Below are positions 52,962-61,871 of a stretch of 64,000 nt of DNA, piece by piece; position 1 is the first letter of the stretch, and every line of letters begins with the position of its first letter. Both the position numbers and the translations under genes were made by a program. This DNA is from Fontibacillus panacisegetis (GTDB lineage: Bacteria > Bacillota > Bacilli > Paenibacillales > Paenibacillaceae), in NCBI RefSeq assembly GCF_900102215.1, contig NZ_FNBG01000003.1:1-64000 (forward strand), written 5' to 3'. Below the pieces are notes generated by a model that saw only the letters and a list, made by a program, of their open reading frames with translations, was not told the origin of the DNA and searched no databases.

Positions 52962-53302
52962 TGTTGTGACACCTCCGACGTTAATTGCTCTAAATGGTCT
53001 TTAAACTTAGATTCTGCTATTTCCGAGACCTTCATAATTTCTTCCTTTGTTAAGTTATCATAGTGAATTCCCATAACGAGCGTTACCGTACGCTTCAGAA
53101 CTTTTGCTGCTTGTCTGGCCATCTCCACACTTAAGGTATGTTCTTTATGTCCTGGGACAATTGAGGTCTGCACCTGAAGCTCCTGATCCTCATAATAAGC
53201 AGTCGATGCTGCACCAATATGTTCCTCGCCTCCGGTAACCATAATTAAAAGATCACGCCCCATGGGGAGTGATCTCACAGTAATGTCATCAAAGTTCATC
53301 AT
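52958..53302 (-). CDS. LpdD-like prenylated-flavin chaperone domain protein
   Basis: A 114-residue protein. Start at ATG 53302, with AAGGAG 9 bases upstream; the frame is open further but enters pyrD. The MVTGGEEHIGAASTAYY block and the later TLVMGIHYDNLTKEEI block fit the small LpdD family that helps mature prenylated-FMN (UbiD-type) decarboxylases. The match is by recall of the pattern. It lies 37 bp after pyrD and overlaps moeA. A UbiD-type enzyme is encoded 45 kb away. Confidence 0.6.
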   Translation of the reverse strand: MMNFDDITVRSLPMGRDLLIMVTGGEEHIGAASTAYYEDQELQVQTSIVPGHKEHTLSVEMARQAAKVLKRTVTLVMGIHYDNLTKEEIMKVSEIAESKFKDHLEQLTSEVSQQ

Positions 53303-53339
53303 TCGCAATCTCTCCTTAGAGCACACTCTGTCCTCTATT

Positions 53340-54272
53340 TTATAGGATACCGCGAATTTCGTCCAAAGATGAAATATTTTCTTGAAGCATAAAGTTCTCA
53401 AGCTCTTGAAGCAGTTGCTCACCAGCTCGTAAATTGACAAAGTTATAGGTTCCGACTTGAATTACCGTTGCGCCTGCCATGATGAATTCAATAATATCGG
53501 TAGCATTGCTGATTCCCCCCATGCCGATCACTGGAATCGTAACTGCCTTGCTAACCTGATGTACCATTCGCAGCGCAATCGGTTTAATGGCTGGACCTGA
53601 CAGACCCGCATATAAATTGTTGAACACACTGCGACGTTTGTATACATCTATTTTCATTGCAGAAAAGGTATTGATGAGGGAAACGCCCTCCGCCCCTTCT
53701 TCCTGACACATTGCCGCCATTCCGACAATATCCTCTGCATTCGGTGACAATTTGACTATCAAAGGCAAGGAAGTAGCTTGTCTCACCTGTCTTACAACTT
53801 CCCGCGCGGTTACAGTCTGAATGCCATAAGCCATTCCGCCTGCTTTGACATTGGGGCATGAGATGTTCAATTCAATAATATCTACAGCTTTACGCCCTTC
53901 ACGTTCTCTATTCATGTTATCTTCATTAATTAGAGCTGCACCCTCAACGTACTCTTCAATCGTGTTGCCACCCAAATTTACGATCCGTGCAATATCAAGC
54001 TTTTCCCATCTGGAACATTCCTGTTGCAAAAAAGCACGTACACCAGGGTTCTCCAAGCCAACACTGTTAAGCATGCCTGAAGGTGTCTCATACACTCGTA
54101 TCCCGTCATTACCTTCTTTGGGATGCAGAGTTAATCCTTTACCCGATATGCCTCCAAGCCGATTAATATCATAATACTTAGCATATTCTTTACCAAAACC
54201 AAATGTACCCGAAGCCATAACGATCGGATTTTTAAAATCAACGCCTGCAATCGTACAATGTAAATTGGTCAT
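53340..54272 (-). CDS. pyrD: Dihydroorotate dehydrogenase, class 1B catalytic subunit
   Basis: A 310-residue FMN enzyme of pyrimidine synthesis. [41 protein letters not shown] with the class 1B active-site Cys, [13 protein letters not shown], and [19 protein letters not shown] (FMN phosphate site). Works with PyrK, whose gene overlaps it by 4 bp. The rest of the pyr operon is not in this window; here the pair is linked to molybdenum-cofactor genes. Confidence 0.95.
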   Translation of the reverse strand: MTNLHCTIAGVDFKNPIVMASGTFGFGKEYAKYYDINRLGGISGKGLTLHPKEGNDGIRVYETPSGMLNSVGLENPGVRAFLQQECSRWEKLDIARIVNLGGNTIEEYVEGAALINEDNMNREREGRKAVDIIELNISCPNVKAGGMAYGIQTVTAREVVRQVRQATSLPLIVKLSPNAEDIVGMAAMCQEEGAEGVSLINTFSAMKIDVYKRRSVFNNLYAGLSGPAIKPIALRMVHQVSKAVTIPVIGMGGISNATDIIEFIMAGATVIQVGTYNFVNLRAGEQLLQELENFMLQENISSLDEIRGIL

Positions 54273-54964
54273 TCAAAAACCACCTCCTCCGCGAGAAATA
54301 CCGGGCCGTCGGCGCATGCCTTTTTACGACCATCCTTACATTTCACGCTGCATACGAGGCAGGCTCCTATGCCACAGGCCATTCTATTTTCAAGAGAAAC
54401 GTAGATCTTCGCTTTACTTCCTGATTCAATCTGTTTACGCTGTACCGCATGTAACATAGGATGTGGACCACAGGTATAAATCGTATCGTAAGCATTGAAG
54501 TCAACTGAATTTAAAATTATTCCACCAATATCAACATAAACATTGCCTGTGGTAGCCTTACGAAATTCATCAACCATGTAAGAATCTCGGCTAAATCCTA
54601 AATATACGTCAGCATTTTTGATTTCACGTAGTGCATAATAGAACGGTGCAATTCCGATACCACCGCCGATAAAAGCGGTTTTTCCCGTTGGTTTCTCAAA
54701 ACCGTTGCCAAATGGTCCTTCTAACGAAATAGGATCGCCAGTTTCCAAACGAGAAAACATTTCAGTACCTTCACCAGCTACAATATACAGAAATTCAATA
54801 ACATCCCTGGAGATGTCGAAAATGCTTATGGGTCTGGACAACAGGGGATATCGATCCCAAGCTCGCAACATATAGAATTGCCCCATGCGACCTCCATCAT
54901 GTCCTTTAACTGCTAATCTAAATACTCCTGGTGCTACTTGTACATTAGACAACACTTCTGCCAC
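54269..54964 (-). CDS. pyrK: Dihydroorotate dehydrogenase electron-transfer subunit
   Basis: A 231-residue FAD/[2Fe-2S] subunit that passes electrons from dihydroorotate to NAD+. SRPISIFD is the FAD motif, GPFGNGF and [16 protein letters not shown] the NAD-binding region, and [27 protein letters not shown] carries the four cluster cysteines. Two GTG codons compete; 54964 is better spaced from GGAG than 54973. Confidence 0.94.
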   Translation of the reverse strand: MAEVLSNVQVAPGVFRLAVKGHDGGRMGQFYMLRAWDRYPLLSRPISIFDISRDVIEFLYIVAGEGTEMFSRLETGDPISLEGPFGNGFEKPTGKTAFIGGGIGIAPFYYALREIKNADVYLGFSRDSYMVDEFRKATTGNVYVDIGGIILNSVDFNAYDTIYTCGPHPMLHAVQRKQIESGSKAKIYVSLENRMACGIGACLVCSVKCKDGRKKACADGPVFLAEEVVFE

Positions 54965-55045
54965 GCCGCTCACTCTCCTCTATCTCTCCGTATCTAAATA
55001 TCTAGTATCGCTCATTATAAAATGCAATTTTTAAGTAAACAAGTC

Positions 55046-55061
55046 TGTGATAAACGTCACA
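55046..55061. promoter_or_regulatory. FNR/CRP-like palindrome
   Basis: TGTGA-TAAACG-TCACA matches the FNR/CRP consensus exactly. It lies between divergent pyrK and the deacetylase gene, about 58 bp upstream of a possible deacetylase transcription start. Confidence 0.42.
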
Positions 55062-55142
55062 CTGCTGTTGATTGACATAATCTGGCCTTAAATCGGGAAT
55101 AATTATTTTTACCATTGTTACGTGAAAAGGAGAGGTATAGCT

Positions 55143-55949
55143 ATGTCCAACAAAATAATGCGCCTACGGTTGCTAGTGACAACTCTTGTCATTATTTTGA
55201 TCACACTAGTCACTTGCCATGCTACCGTACAAGCCCATCATAAGCCAGTCACTGAGGACATGGCCACCGAAACTTCCAATTCAGTTGAAGAACCGCTCAG
55301 CCTTGGAGAGCTGAGAAAAAAATATTCCGAAACCTTCAAATTCAGAGGCCCTGAGGTAAAACAAATTGCTTTGACATTTGATGATGTCCCTGACCCCCGC
55401 TTTACACCAAAGGTTCTCGAAATCCTTCGTAAGCAAGGTGTTAAAGCAACTTTTTTTGTTGTTGGCAGTCGGGCACAGAAGCACCCTGATTTGTTGCGGC
55501 AAATCCATCAAAACGGTCATCTTATCGGCAACCACTCCTATAGTCATCCTCAGTTCAAAAACCGTTCGGTTAAACAGTTTCAAAACGAAATTCAGCGCAC
55601 CGAAAAAATTATTCAGAGAACCATAGGATATCGTCCCAAGCTTATTCGACCTCCATACGGTGAGATCAATGAAGGACAAGTCAAATGGGCGAAGTTAAAC
55701 GGGTACAAAATTATAAATTGGAATGTAGATTCACTGGACTGGAAAGGGCTTGGGAAGGAGAAGGTGAAGGCTAACATTTTAAATGCTGTCGGCCCTGGAT
55801 CTATTGTGCTGCAGCATGCCGGCGGCGGAGTAGGCTCCAATCTTAGCGGTTCCATTGATGCACTACCTGATGTTATACAGTCGCTGCGAGCGAAAGGATA
55901 TCATTTTGTAACTTTAGATGAGCTGCTTCATACAAAGAAATATAAGTAG
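55143..55949 (+). CDS. Polysaccharide deacetylase (variant motif 1)
   Basis: A 268-residue secreted NodB-domain protein with signal peptide or anchor (about 8-30). Motif 1 is TFDDVPDPRF rather than TFDDGP; both Asp residues remain. Motif 2 NHSYSH, motif 3 RPPYGEI, motif 4 NWNVDSLDW and the final LQHAGG His are intact, so it should be active. AGGAGAGG precedes ATG at 55143. Probably acts on peptidoglycan, possibly in sporulation. Confidence 0.9.
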   Translation: MSNKIMRLRLLVTTLVIILITLVTCHATVQAHHKPVTEDMATETSNSVEEPLSLGELRKKYSETFKFRGPEVKQIALTFDDVPDPRFTPKVLEILRKQGVKATFFVVGSRAQKHPDLLRQIHQNGHLIGNHSYSHPQFKNRSVKQFQNEIQRTEKIIQRTIGYRPKLIRPPYGEINEGQVKWAKLNGYKIINWNVDSLDWKGLGKEKVKANILNAVGPGSIVLQHAGGGVGSNLSGSIDALPDVIQSLRAKGYHFVTLDELLHTKKYK

Positions 55950-56037
55950 CCAGTACTATAAAAGAGAGGAATGGATATGGGCTTATGCCTCATTATCCAT
56001 TCCTCTAACTTTTTTGAGATATATCGAAACAAGTAAA

Positions 56038-56730
56038 TTATTGAAGGATATACAATTTGACATCCTGGAAACCGAAAGTGCTCACTGTTTGTGCACTGCC
56101 TGGAATGAAAATGTCGATACGATGTCCTTTTATAGCTCCACCCTGATCTGTCGCAGTAGCTACGAATGCTTTATCAGGAAGATTGTTGTGACTGTGTCCT
56201 GTAACCAACACTTTAGTACCCATTGGAATAACACTCGGATCAACTGCGATTGTGCCAAGCTCTAACGGTTTGCCAAAGTAATCAACAGCTCCCCATTTAC
56301 CATTCTCACTTGCTGCGGCGGAGTATGCGGTTGCTGTGACATTAACGGTTTTGGAATATTTGAAGGTTTTTCCCCATGCTTCAACGACTTTATCACTAGA
56401 TAGTACTTTAAGTGACGGCAATATAGTAGCAGTGCCAGTGGAATTCGCATTAGCCGATGCTGCAGATACAATTGCGTTAGAGTTATTGCCTGCGTCTGGA
56501 ACAGTAATTTGCAGTCCCTCATAAATGTTGTTCTCTTTGACCGATGGATTCGCACTCATTAGCTTGTCTAAACTCACACCATACTGCTTGGAGAGTTTGT
56601 AAAACGTGTCCCCCTCCTTCACACTATGTATTGAATCTGCATGAACAGGTACTGTCTGTAACAAACCTGCCAAGCCTACTGCAATAACTGCTGCTCTGAT
56701 CGTTCTTGTAAATCCTGGATGTTTACTCAT
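56038..56730 (-). CDS. LysM plus 3D-domain secreted protein (YocH/lytic transglycosylase-like)
   Basis: A 230-residue exported protein. Signal peptide to about 31, LysM (HSVKEGDTFYKLSKQYGVSLDKLMSANP..YEGLQITVP, about 34-78), a linker, then a C-terminal 3D domain (VTATAYSA.., GTIAVDPSVIPMGTKVLV, ATDQGGAIKGHRIDIF) with the three conserved Asp residues of the MltA/RpfB-type muralytic fold. Likely remodels peptidoglycan. A c-di-AMP riboswitch occupies the leader. Confidence 0.92.
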   Translation of the reverse strand: MSKHPGFTRTIRAAVIAVGLAGLLQTVPVHADSIHSVKEGDTFYKLSKQYGVSLDKLMSANPSVKENNIYEGLQITVPDAGNNSNAIVSAASANANSTGTATILPSLKVLSSDKVVEAWGKTFKYSKTVNVTATAYSAAASENGKWGAVDYFGKPLELGTIAVDPSVIPMGTKVLVTGHSHNNLPDKAFVATATDQGGAIKGHRIDIFIPGSAQTVSTFGFQDVKLYILQ

Positions 56731-56747
56731 GTTGTCCTCCTTTTTAT

Positions 56748-56905
56748 ATCACCTGCGGAGTTAGTTGTCGGATTCGGGAAAAAGGATTACACCCTACGCA
56801 ACGTTTGCGCTTCACCCCAAGAAGGCCATCACCAGTTCAAAGAGCATTTGCTCTACATTTGTGGCTCTTCATAAATCGTCCCCCGCACTTGCTTCAGCAA
56901 GTTTT
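56748..56905 (-). ncRNA. c-di-AMP (ydaO-yuaA) riboswitch
   Basis: Minus-strand order: closing hairpin ACTTGC..GCAAGT, GCGGGGGACGATTTATGA, CTTGGGGTGAAGC, GTAGGGTG, CTTTTTCCCGAATCCGACAA, CTAACTCCGCAGG. These are the conserved blocks of the ydaO class. It is an OFF switch that shuts the LysM-3D gene when c-di-AMP is high, tying wall hydrolysis to turgor and K+ status. Confidence 0.93.
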
Positions 56906-57176
56906 GGCTATTTGAATATATCACAATTTTGTTACCTTTTGACCATGAAAATGTTACCAAAGCGTTGAAACCATTGATGTATATAGGTTTTTAAAGGTAA
57001 ACTTTTTGTAAAAAATAAATTATTTCCGTTTTTTTATGCGGACACCAGCATCGTTATTGTTGTGATTTTTGGTGATTCCAAGTTTGCCGCTCATCCTCCC
57101 GTTTGCCGCTCCACCCCACCATTTCTGTTCTTCTTCTCATTGTTGCCCACATCCCTATTACTCTTGTTCCCACAAT

Positions 57177-57228
57177 TAAAAAACGAAGCTTCCACGCAAG
57201 TTGTATTACTTGCGCTAAGCTTCGTTTC
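57177..57228. terminator. Intrinsic terminator of the amino-acid ABC operon
   Basis: AAACGAAGCTT (57181-57191) pairs with AAGCTTCGTTT (57217-57227), with an inner GCAAGT/ACTTGC stem and a T-run on the minus strand. The rest of 56940-57176 shows no gene. Confidence 0.85.
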
Positions 57229-57240
57229 AATCAAAATCCT

Positions 57241-57963
57241 TTACAGCACCTTACTAAGAAAATCCTGAGTCCGCTGGTGCTTAGGTGCATTGAAAACTTC
57301 CTGTGGAGTACCCTGTTCCATAACAATTCCTTGATCCATAAAAATAATCCGATCGCCTACTTCTCGAGCAAAGCCCATTTCATGGGTTACGATCACCATC
57401 GTCATTCCACGTTCTGCAAGCTTCTTCATAACATCAAGCACTTCTCCGACCATTTCAGGGTCAAGCGCAGACGTCGGCTCATCAAACAGCATTACATGAG
57501 GCTCCATGGCAAGTGCGCGAGCGATTGCAATGCGCTGCTTCTGTCCACCGGACAGCTGAGAAGGGTAAGCATCTCGCTTGTCCTCAAGGCCAACTGTACG
57601 AAGCAGATCAACAGCGATGGCTTCTGCTTTGGCCTTATCAAGCTTTTTGACCCGGATGGGTGCCATCGTAATGTTATCCATTACCGTTTTGTGCGGAAAC
57701 AGATTAAACTGCTGGAACACCATCCCCATTTTTTCACGCGTATTGTTAATGTTGTGACGTTTATCGGTAATAGATTTACCTTCGAACTTAATCTCGCCAT
57801 CTGTTGGTTGCTCCAAAAGATTCAAGCAGCGCAGAAAAGTACTTTTACCTGAACCACTAGGTCCGATGACGACAACAACCTCCCCTTTTTTAATTTCGAG
57901 GTCAATGCCTTTCAAAATGTGAAGGGGCCCAAAGTTTTTATGCAAATTTTTAACGGTGATCAC
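57241..57963 (-). CDS. Polar amino acid ABC transporter ATPase (GlnQ-like)
   Basis: A 240-residue ATPase: Walker [12 protein letters not shown], signature [16 protein letters not shown], Walker [16 protein letters not shown]-loop VTHEMGFA. The strong GlnQ/HisP-type residues identify the PAAT family. Overlaps the permease gene by 14 bp. Third gene of the binding protein-permease-ATPase operon. Confidence 0.93.
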   Translation of the reverse strand: MITVKNLHKNFGPLHILKGIDLEIKKGEVVVVIGPSGSGKSTFLRCLNLLEQPTDGEIKFEGKSITDKRHNINNTREKMGMVFQQFNLFPHKTVMDNITMAPIRVKKLDKAKAEAIAVDLLRTVGLEDKRDAYPSQLSGGQKQRIAIARALAMEPHVMLFDEPTSALDPEMVGEVLDVMKKLAERGMTMVIVTHEMGFAREVGDRIIFMDQGIVMEQGTPQEVFNAPKHQRTQDFLSKVL

Positions 57964-58612
57964 TGGCCTTCAACTTCCTTTCGAACACGCCCAAAATACG
58001 GGAGAGGGTAAATGTCAAAATAAAGTACATGATCGCAGCGATCAGATAAGGTGTCATAGGGTCATAAGTAATACCGACAATAACACCGGACTGGAATATG
58101 ATTTCAGTTACCCCGATCATCGATACAATGGATGATTCCTTAATAATCGTAATAAACTCATTACCGATCGCAGGAAGAACGGATTTTAACGCTTGTGGAA
58201 TGATGATAAATCGCAAAGTCATCCCTTTGCTCATGCCAAGAGAACGAGCAGCTTCACCTTGCCCACGGTCCACCCCTTCAATACCTGCTCTGAATATTTC
58301 CGCAAGGTAAGCGGAGCTGTTGATAGTAAGTGTTATGGCCCCCGATTCGATGGGGCTGAAGCTAACACCCAGTACAGTAGCGAAACCGTAATGTATAATG
58401 AGCAACTGAACGAGCATCGGCGTACCACGTAGAAATTCTACCCAGGCATGACCGAAAAAACGAACGATTTTCCAAGAAGACATTCTGAGCAGGGCAATGA
58501 TGAGTCCTAATACAAAACCGCATAATACACCGATCGCCGCCAATATCAGTGTGTATTGCACACCCGTGAGGAAATAGCTGCGGTATTCCCAAAACATAGT
58601 AAACAATTCCAT
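57950..58612 (-). CDS. Polar amino acid ABC transporter permease
   Basis: A 220-residue HisM/GlnP-type permease with about five membrane helices and the EAA loop [39 protein letters not shown] at 58612 is preferred; AGGAGG lies about 12 bases upstream. One permease gene only, so it is probably a homodimer. Confidence 0.9.
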   Translation of the reverse strand: MELFTMFWEYRSYFLTGVQYTLILAAIGVLCGFVLGLIIALLRMSSWKIVRFFGHAWVEFLRGTPMLVQLLIIHYGFATVLGVSFSPIESGAITLTINSSAYLAEIFRAGIEGVDRGQGEAARSLGMSKGMTLRFIIIPQALKSVLPAIGNEFITIIKESSIVSMIGVTEIIFQSGVIVGITYDPMTPYLIAAIMYFILTFTLSRILGVFERKLKASDHR

Positions 58613-58654
58613 GAATTTAATCGACCTCCTATTTAACAACTTAATGCCAATTGG

Positions 58655-58693
58655 CAAAAAAACAGAAAACAGCGAACAGCTTCGCTATTTTCT
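58655..58693 (-). terminator. Attenuating hairpin between binding protein and permease genes
   Basis: AGAAAATAGCGAA/TTCGCTGTTTTCT stem with a GTTTTTTT tail inside the operon. It probably makes the binding protein more abundant than permease and ATPase by partial termination. Confidence 0.72.
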
Positions 58694-58724
58694 GCAGGAC
58701 ATTCAGTAAACGCTAAATTCGCAA

Positions 58725-59507
58725 CTATTTCTTCTCAGCAAGAGCACTGGCTTCTGCAACGAATTTATCAATGCTGCCATCAGCAATCAGACGATCCAAT
58801 GTAGTGTTGACTTGATCAAGCATTTCTTTGTTGCCCTTTTTCACACCAACCACATAACCTTCATCCTCATTTGCAGGCTTCGCATCGGTAATTGTAATGC
58901 CATCAACTTGTTTCACAAACGATTCAGCAACAGGTCCTTCAAGCACTGCAACATCTACACGGCCAGAAGTAAGCTGCAGCACGATATCAGAAATTTTAGA
59001 TAATGAAGTTAATTTTGCGTTAGGAATTTCTTTAGCGATATCCTCTTGAATCGAACTCTTTTGAACACCGATCTTCAAGCCTTCAAGTGATTCCATCGTA
59101 GTATATTTGTCTTTGTCAGCAGTACGGGATACTACCGATTGTTCCGCTTTGTAATAAATCTTGGACATGTCGATTTGTTTCAGGCGCTCTGGTTTAGGGC
59201 TCAGACCCGAAATAACGAGATCTACACGGCCGCTCTCCAATTCGTTAAGCAGGGATTCAAATTTCATATCCTTGATTTCTACTTCTGCGTTCAAATCCTT
59301 TGCAATTTCCTTTGCGATTTCAACGTCAAAACCTACAACCTCATCTTCGCCTTTTTCATTTTTGATGTGGAATTCATATGGCGGGAAGTCGGCACTCATG
59401 CCTACAATAATTTTTTTGCCTGCAGTGTTTGATTTATCGTTACCGCACGCTGCGAGTACACTTGTTACCATCAATAACGCTACAAATAATATGCCCCATT
59501 TTTTCAT
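58725..59507 (-). CDS. Polar amino acid ABC transporter substrate-binding lipoprotein
   Basis: A 260-residue binding protein with lipobox VLAACG. GMSADFPPYEFH, VVGFDVEIAKEIAKDLNAEVEI and LESGRVDLVISGLSPKPERLKQIDMS are SBP family 3 signatures. The start at 59507 has AGGAGAGA upstream; a longer frame to 59612 has none. Ligand not certain: the Arg in KPERL and Asp in DVAVLEGP-type positions fit an alpha-amino acid such as cystine or glutamine. Confidence 0.9.
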   Translation of the reverse strand: MKKWGILFVALLMVTSVLAACGNDKSNTAGKKIIVGMSADFPPYEFHIKNEKGEDEVVGFDVEIAKEIAKDLNAEVEIKDMKFESLLNELESGRVDLVISGLSPKPERLKQIDMSKIYYKAEQSVVSRTADKDKYTTMESLEGLKIGVQKSSIQEDIAKEIPNAKLTSLSKISDIVLQLTSGRVDVAVLEGPVAESFVKQVDGITITDAKPANEDEGYVVGVKKGNKEMLDQVNTTLDRLIADGSIDKFVAEASALAEKK

Positions 59508-59562
59508 TTGTCTCTCTCCTGTCTGCTTATGTCGAAATATGTTATTCCGAACTACTGGGCTA

Positions 59563-59591
59563 ATTATAAAGCAATATGCATATATATGCAA
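59563..59591 (-). promoter_or_regulatory. Promoter with palindromic operator of the amino-acid ABC operon
   Basis: Minus-strand TTGCAT (59586-59591), 17-bp spacer, TATAAT (59563-59568). A perfect palindrome TGCATATATATGCA (59577-59590) covers the -35 side, so a dimeric repressor could block it. The rest of 59592-59919 is AT-rich with no gene seen. Confidence 0.5.
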
Positions 59592-59919
59592 AGGATTTTT
59601 CAAGTAATTCATTTTATTTTCACACTTGAAAGTTTATAACCGCTATTTTTACTGTTTGTATAATAAAACTGTGGTTAATAATTTAAATGCTTAATAAACT
59701 GAGCAAAATCGTTGGATTACATAAAATTTTACATAAAAAATCAAATATTCAATTCTAATAATACAGTTACAATACATCATTTCAGCAAACCTCATTCTTG
59801 GATTATTATGTATATTAATATTAATAACGTGCATAAAACTTCTATCCGTATACATTCATGATGTATAAAAAGATCGGGAATAATGTATATCAAAATAGTT
59901 AAAAAGAGGTGCGCCCTGT

Positions 59920-61665
59920 ATGCTGTTAGAAGCGCTATATCATGTTCCCCGAGATAAATGGGCTTACGCTTATGATGTTAAGACCATTCATTTACGTTTT
60001 CGTACCAAAAGAGACGATGTCGCTGAGGTACATGCTCTAACTGGAGACAAATATAACTGGGGAGGAACATTTCAAGAACTCCCGATGGAAAAAGCCGCTC
60101 ATGACGGTATGTTTGACTATTGGGAGGTGGACGTCAGACCTAGGTATAAACGATTGGCTTATGCTTTCAAACTGAGCTCCGGCAATGAAACAGTGTATAT
60201 GCTCGACACAGGTATACAGCACGAGCCCCCTGCCCCTCCAGGTGAATTGTTCGAGTTTTCTTATATTCATGAAATTGATGTTTTTAAAGTGCCGGAGTGG
60301 GCAAAACAAGCTGTATTTTACCAAATCATGCCGGAGAGATTTGCTAACGGCGATCCGTCCAATGATCCTGATACGGTCGAGCCCTGGGGTGGAAAACCTA
60401 CTCGTCTTAACTTCTTTGGTGGTGATTTAAAAGGAGTGCTGGATCATCTGGACTATTTGTCCGAACTTGGAATTAATGCGATTTATTTTACACCGTTATT
60501 CGTTGCTCCCTCTAACCATAAATACGATACAGTGGATTACAAGCTGGTTGATCCTCATTTTGGAACCAATGAGACTTTACGTGAATTAGTTGAAGCATGT
60601 CATAAGGTGGGGATTCGCGTGGTTCTTGATGCCGTTTTTAACCATAGCGGAGAACATTTTCCTCCTTTTCAAGACGTGTTGAAAAACGGTGAGAAATCGA
60701 AATACAGAGACTGGTTTCATATCAACCAGTTTCCTCCCGAAGTAAAGGATGGTATTCCTTCGTACGATACCTTTGGTTTTTTTGGGAATATGCCAAAATT
60801 CAACACCGCAAATCCGGAGGTTAAACAATATTTATTAGGTGTTGCAGAATATTGGATCAGAGAAATCAAGCTTGATGGATGGCGGCTTGACGTGGCAAAT
60901 GAGGTTGATCATCACTTTTGGCGGGATTTCCGTCAGGTTGTTAAACAAGCAAATCCTGAGGCGTATATCATTGGTGAGGTTTGGAGTGATTCACTGAATT
61001 GGCTGCTTGGCGATCAATTTGATTCAGTGATGAACTATCCTTTTGCAGACAAAGTTCTGGAATTTTTTTGCGGGGGCATGGATGGATACAACTTTTCCAA
61101 TGAGATGGGCTCACTTATCATGCGCTACCCTCAGCAGACAAATGAAGTCGTCTTCAATATGCTGTGCAGTCATGATACTCCCCGCCTGCTGACAAGGGTA
61201 GGCAATGACAAAAGAAAGCTGAAGTTGTGTGTCGTGTTTCTGTTCACATATATCGGAACACCATGTATTTTTTATGGCGATGAGGTTGGTATTTTGGGCG
61301 ATAGTGATCCGGATTGCCGTAAATGCATGGAATGGGATCAAGCCAAGCAGGATCGTGAGCTGCACGATTTTTATAAGCTGATGATTCATCTTCGCAAGCA
61401 ACATAACGCTCTTAGACAAGGACGATTTCGTTTTTTACAAGCGACAAGCAATGATCCTTGCATCGTGTATGAACGTCTGGACGACAAAATGCATTTTACG
61501 GTATGGATGAACAATACAGATAAGCCGAGAACGTTATCACATCCAATGGAGACCGAGGATTGGCGTGATGCTTTGAGTAATGAAATCGTCAAGCCCAAGA
61601 ACAAAATGATGAACATAAGCCTTGACCCGTTCGCTTTTAGAATTCTTTACAGACATTTAACCTAA
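59920..61665 (+). CDS. GH13 alpha-glucanase (neopullulanase/cyclomaltodextrinase type)
   Basis: A 581-residue cytoplasmic enzyme. N-terminal CBM34-like domain (1-120), (beta/alpha)8 barrel (about 130-500) with nucleophile Asp324 in GWRLDVANEV, acid/base Glu353 in IIGEVWSD and stabiliser Asp419 in LCSHDTPRLL, and a C-terminal beta domain. The N domain, the NAIYFTPLF and MPKFNTANPEV segments and the lack of a signal fit the maltogenic/neopullulanase group. AGAGGTG precedes ATG. Hydrolyses cyclodextrins or maltodextrins; monocistronic. Confidence 0.93.
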   Translation: MLLEALYHVPRDKWAYAYDVKTIHLRFRTKRDDVAEVHALTGDKYNWGGTFQELPMEKAAHDGMFDYWEVDVRPRYKRLAYAFKLSSGNETVYMLDTGIQHEPPAPPGELFEFSYIHEIDVFKVPEWAKQAVFYQIMPERFANGDPSNDPDTVEPWGGKPTRLNFFGGDLKGVLDHLDYLSELGINAIYFTPLFVAPSNHKYDTVDYKLVDPHFGTNETLRELVEACHKVGIRVVLDAVFNHSGEHFPPFQDVLKNGEKSKYRDWFHINQFPPEVKDGIPSYDTFGFFGNMPKFNTANPEVKQYLLGVAEYWIREIKLDGWRLDVANEVDHHFWRDFRQVVKQANPEAYIIGEVWSDSLNWLLGDQFDSVMNYPFADKVLEFFCGGMDGYNFSNEMGSLIMRYPQQTNEVVFNMLCSHDTPRLLTRVGNDKRKLKLCVVFLFTYIGTPCIFYGDEVGILGDSDPDCRKCMEWDQAKQDRELHDFYKLMIHLRKQHNALRQGRFRFLQATSNDPCIVYERLDDKMHFTVWMNNTDKPRTLSHPMETEDWRDALSNEIVKPKNKMMNISLDPFAFRILYRHLT

Positions 61666-61676
61666 CAAAAATGGAC

Positions 61677-61726
61677 TACCCCCAAAGCTTAAGCCATGAC
61701 GGTTGAAAGCTCTTTGGGGGTATTTA
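61677..61726 (+). terminator. Intrinsic terminator
   Basis: TACCCCCAAAG (61677-61687) pairs with CTTTGGGGGTA (61712-61722), followed by TTTA. Confidence 0.82.
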
Positions 61727-61871
61727 GTGCTGTATTCACCTTACGATGACACTAAACTGATCTCTCTTATTTATACTTATAACCTCAGTAAAGAAGTTGT
61801 TCTATAGTCTAATACAATTATAAGAATAACAAAGCCGATCATATGCATTGAGAACACTGGGCAAGCTTTGT

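Noticed and set aside
57103-57852. 249-codon plus-strand ORF opposite the GlnQ-like gene
   Set aside because: Antisense shadow of a canonical ABC ATPase; His/Arg/Ser-rich with no ribosome site.
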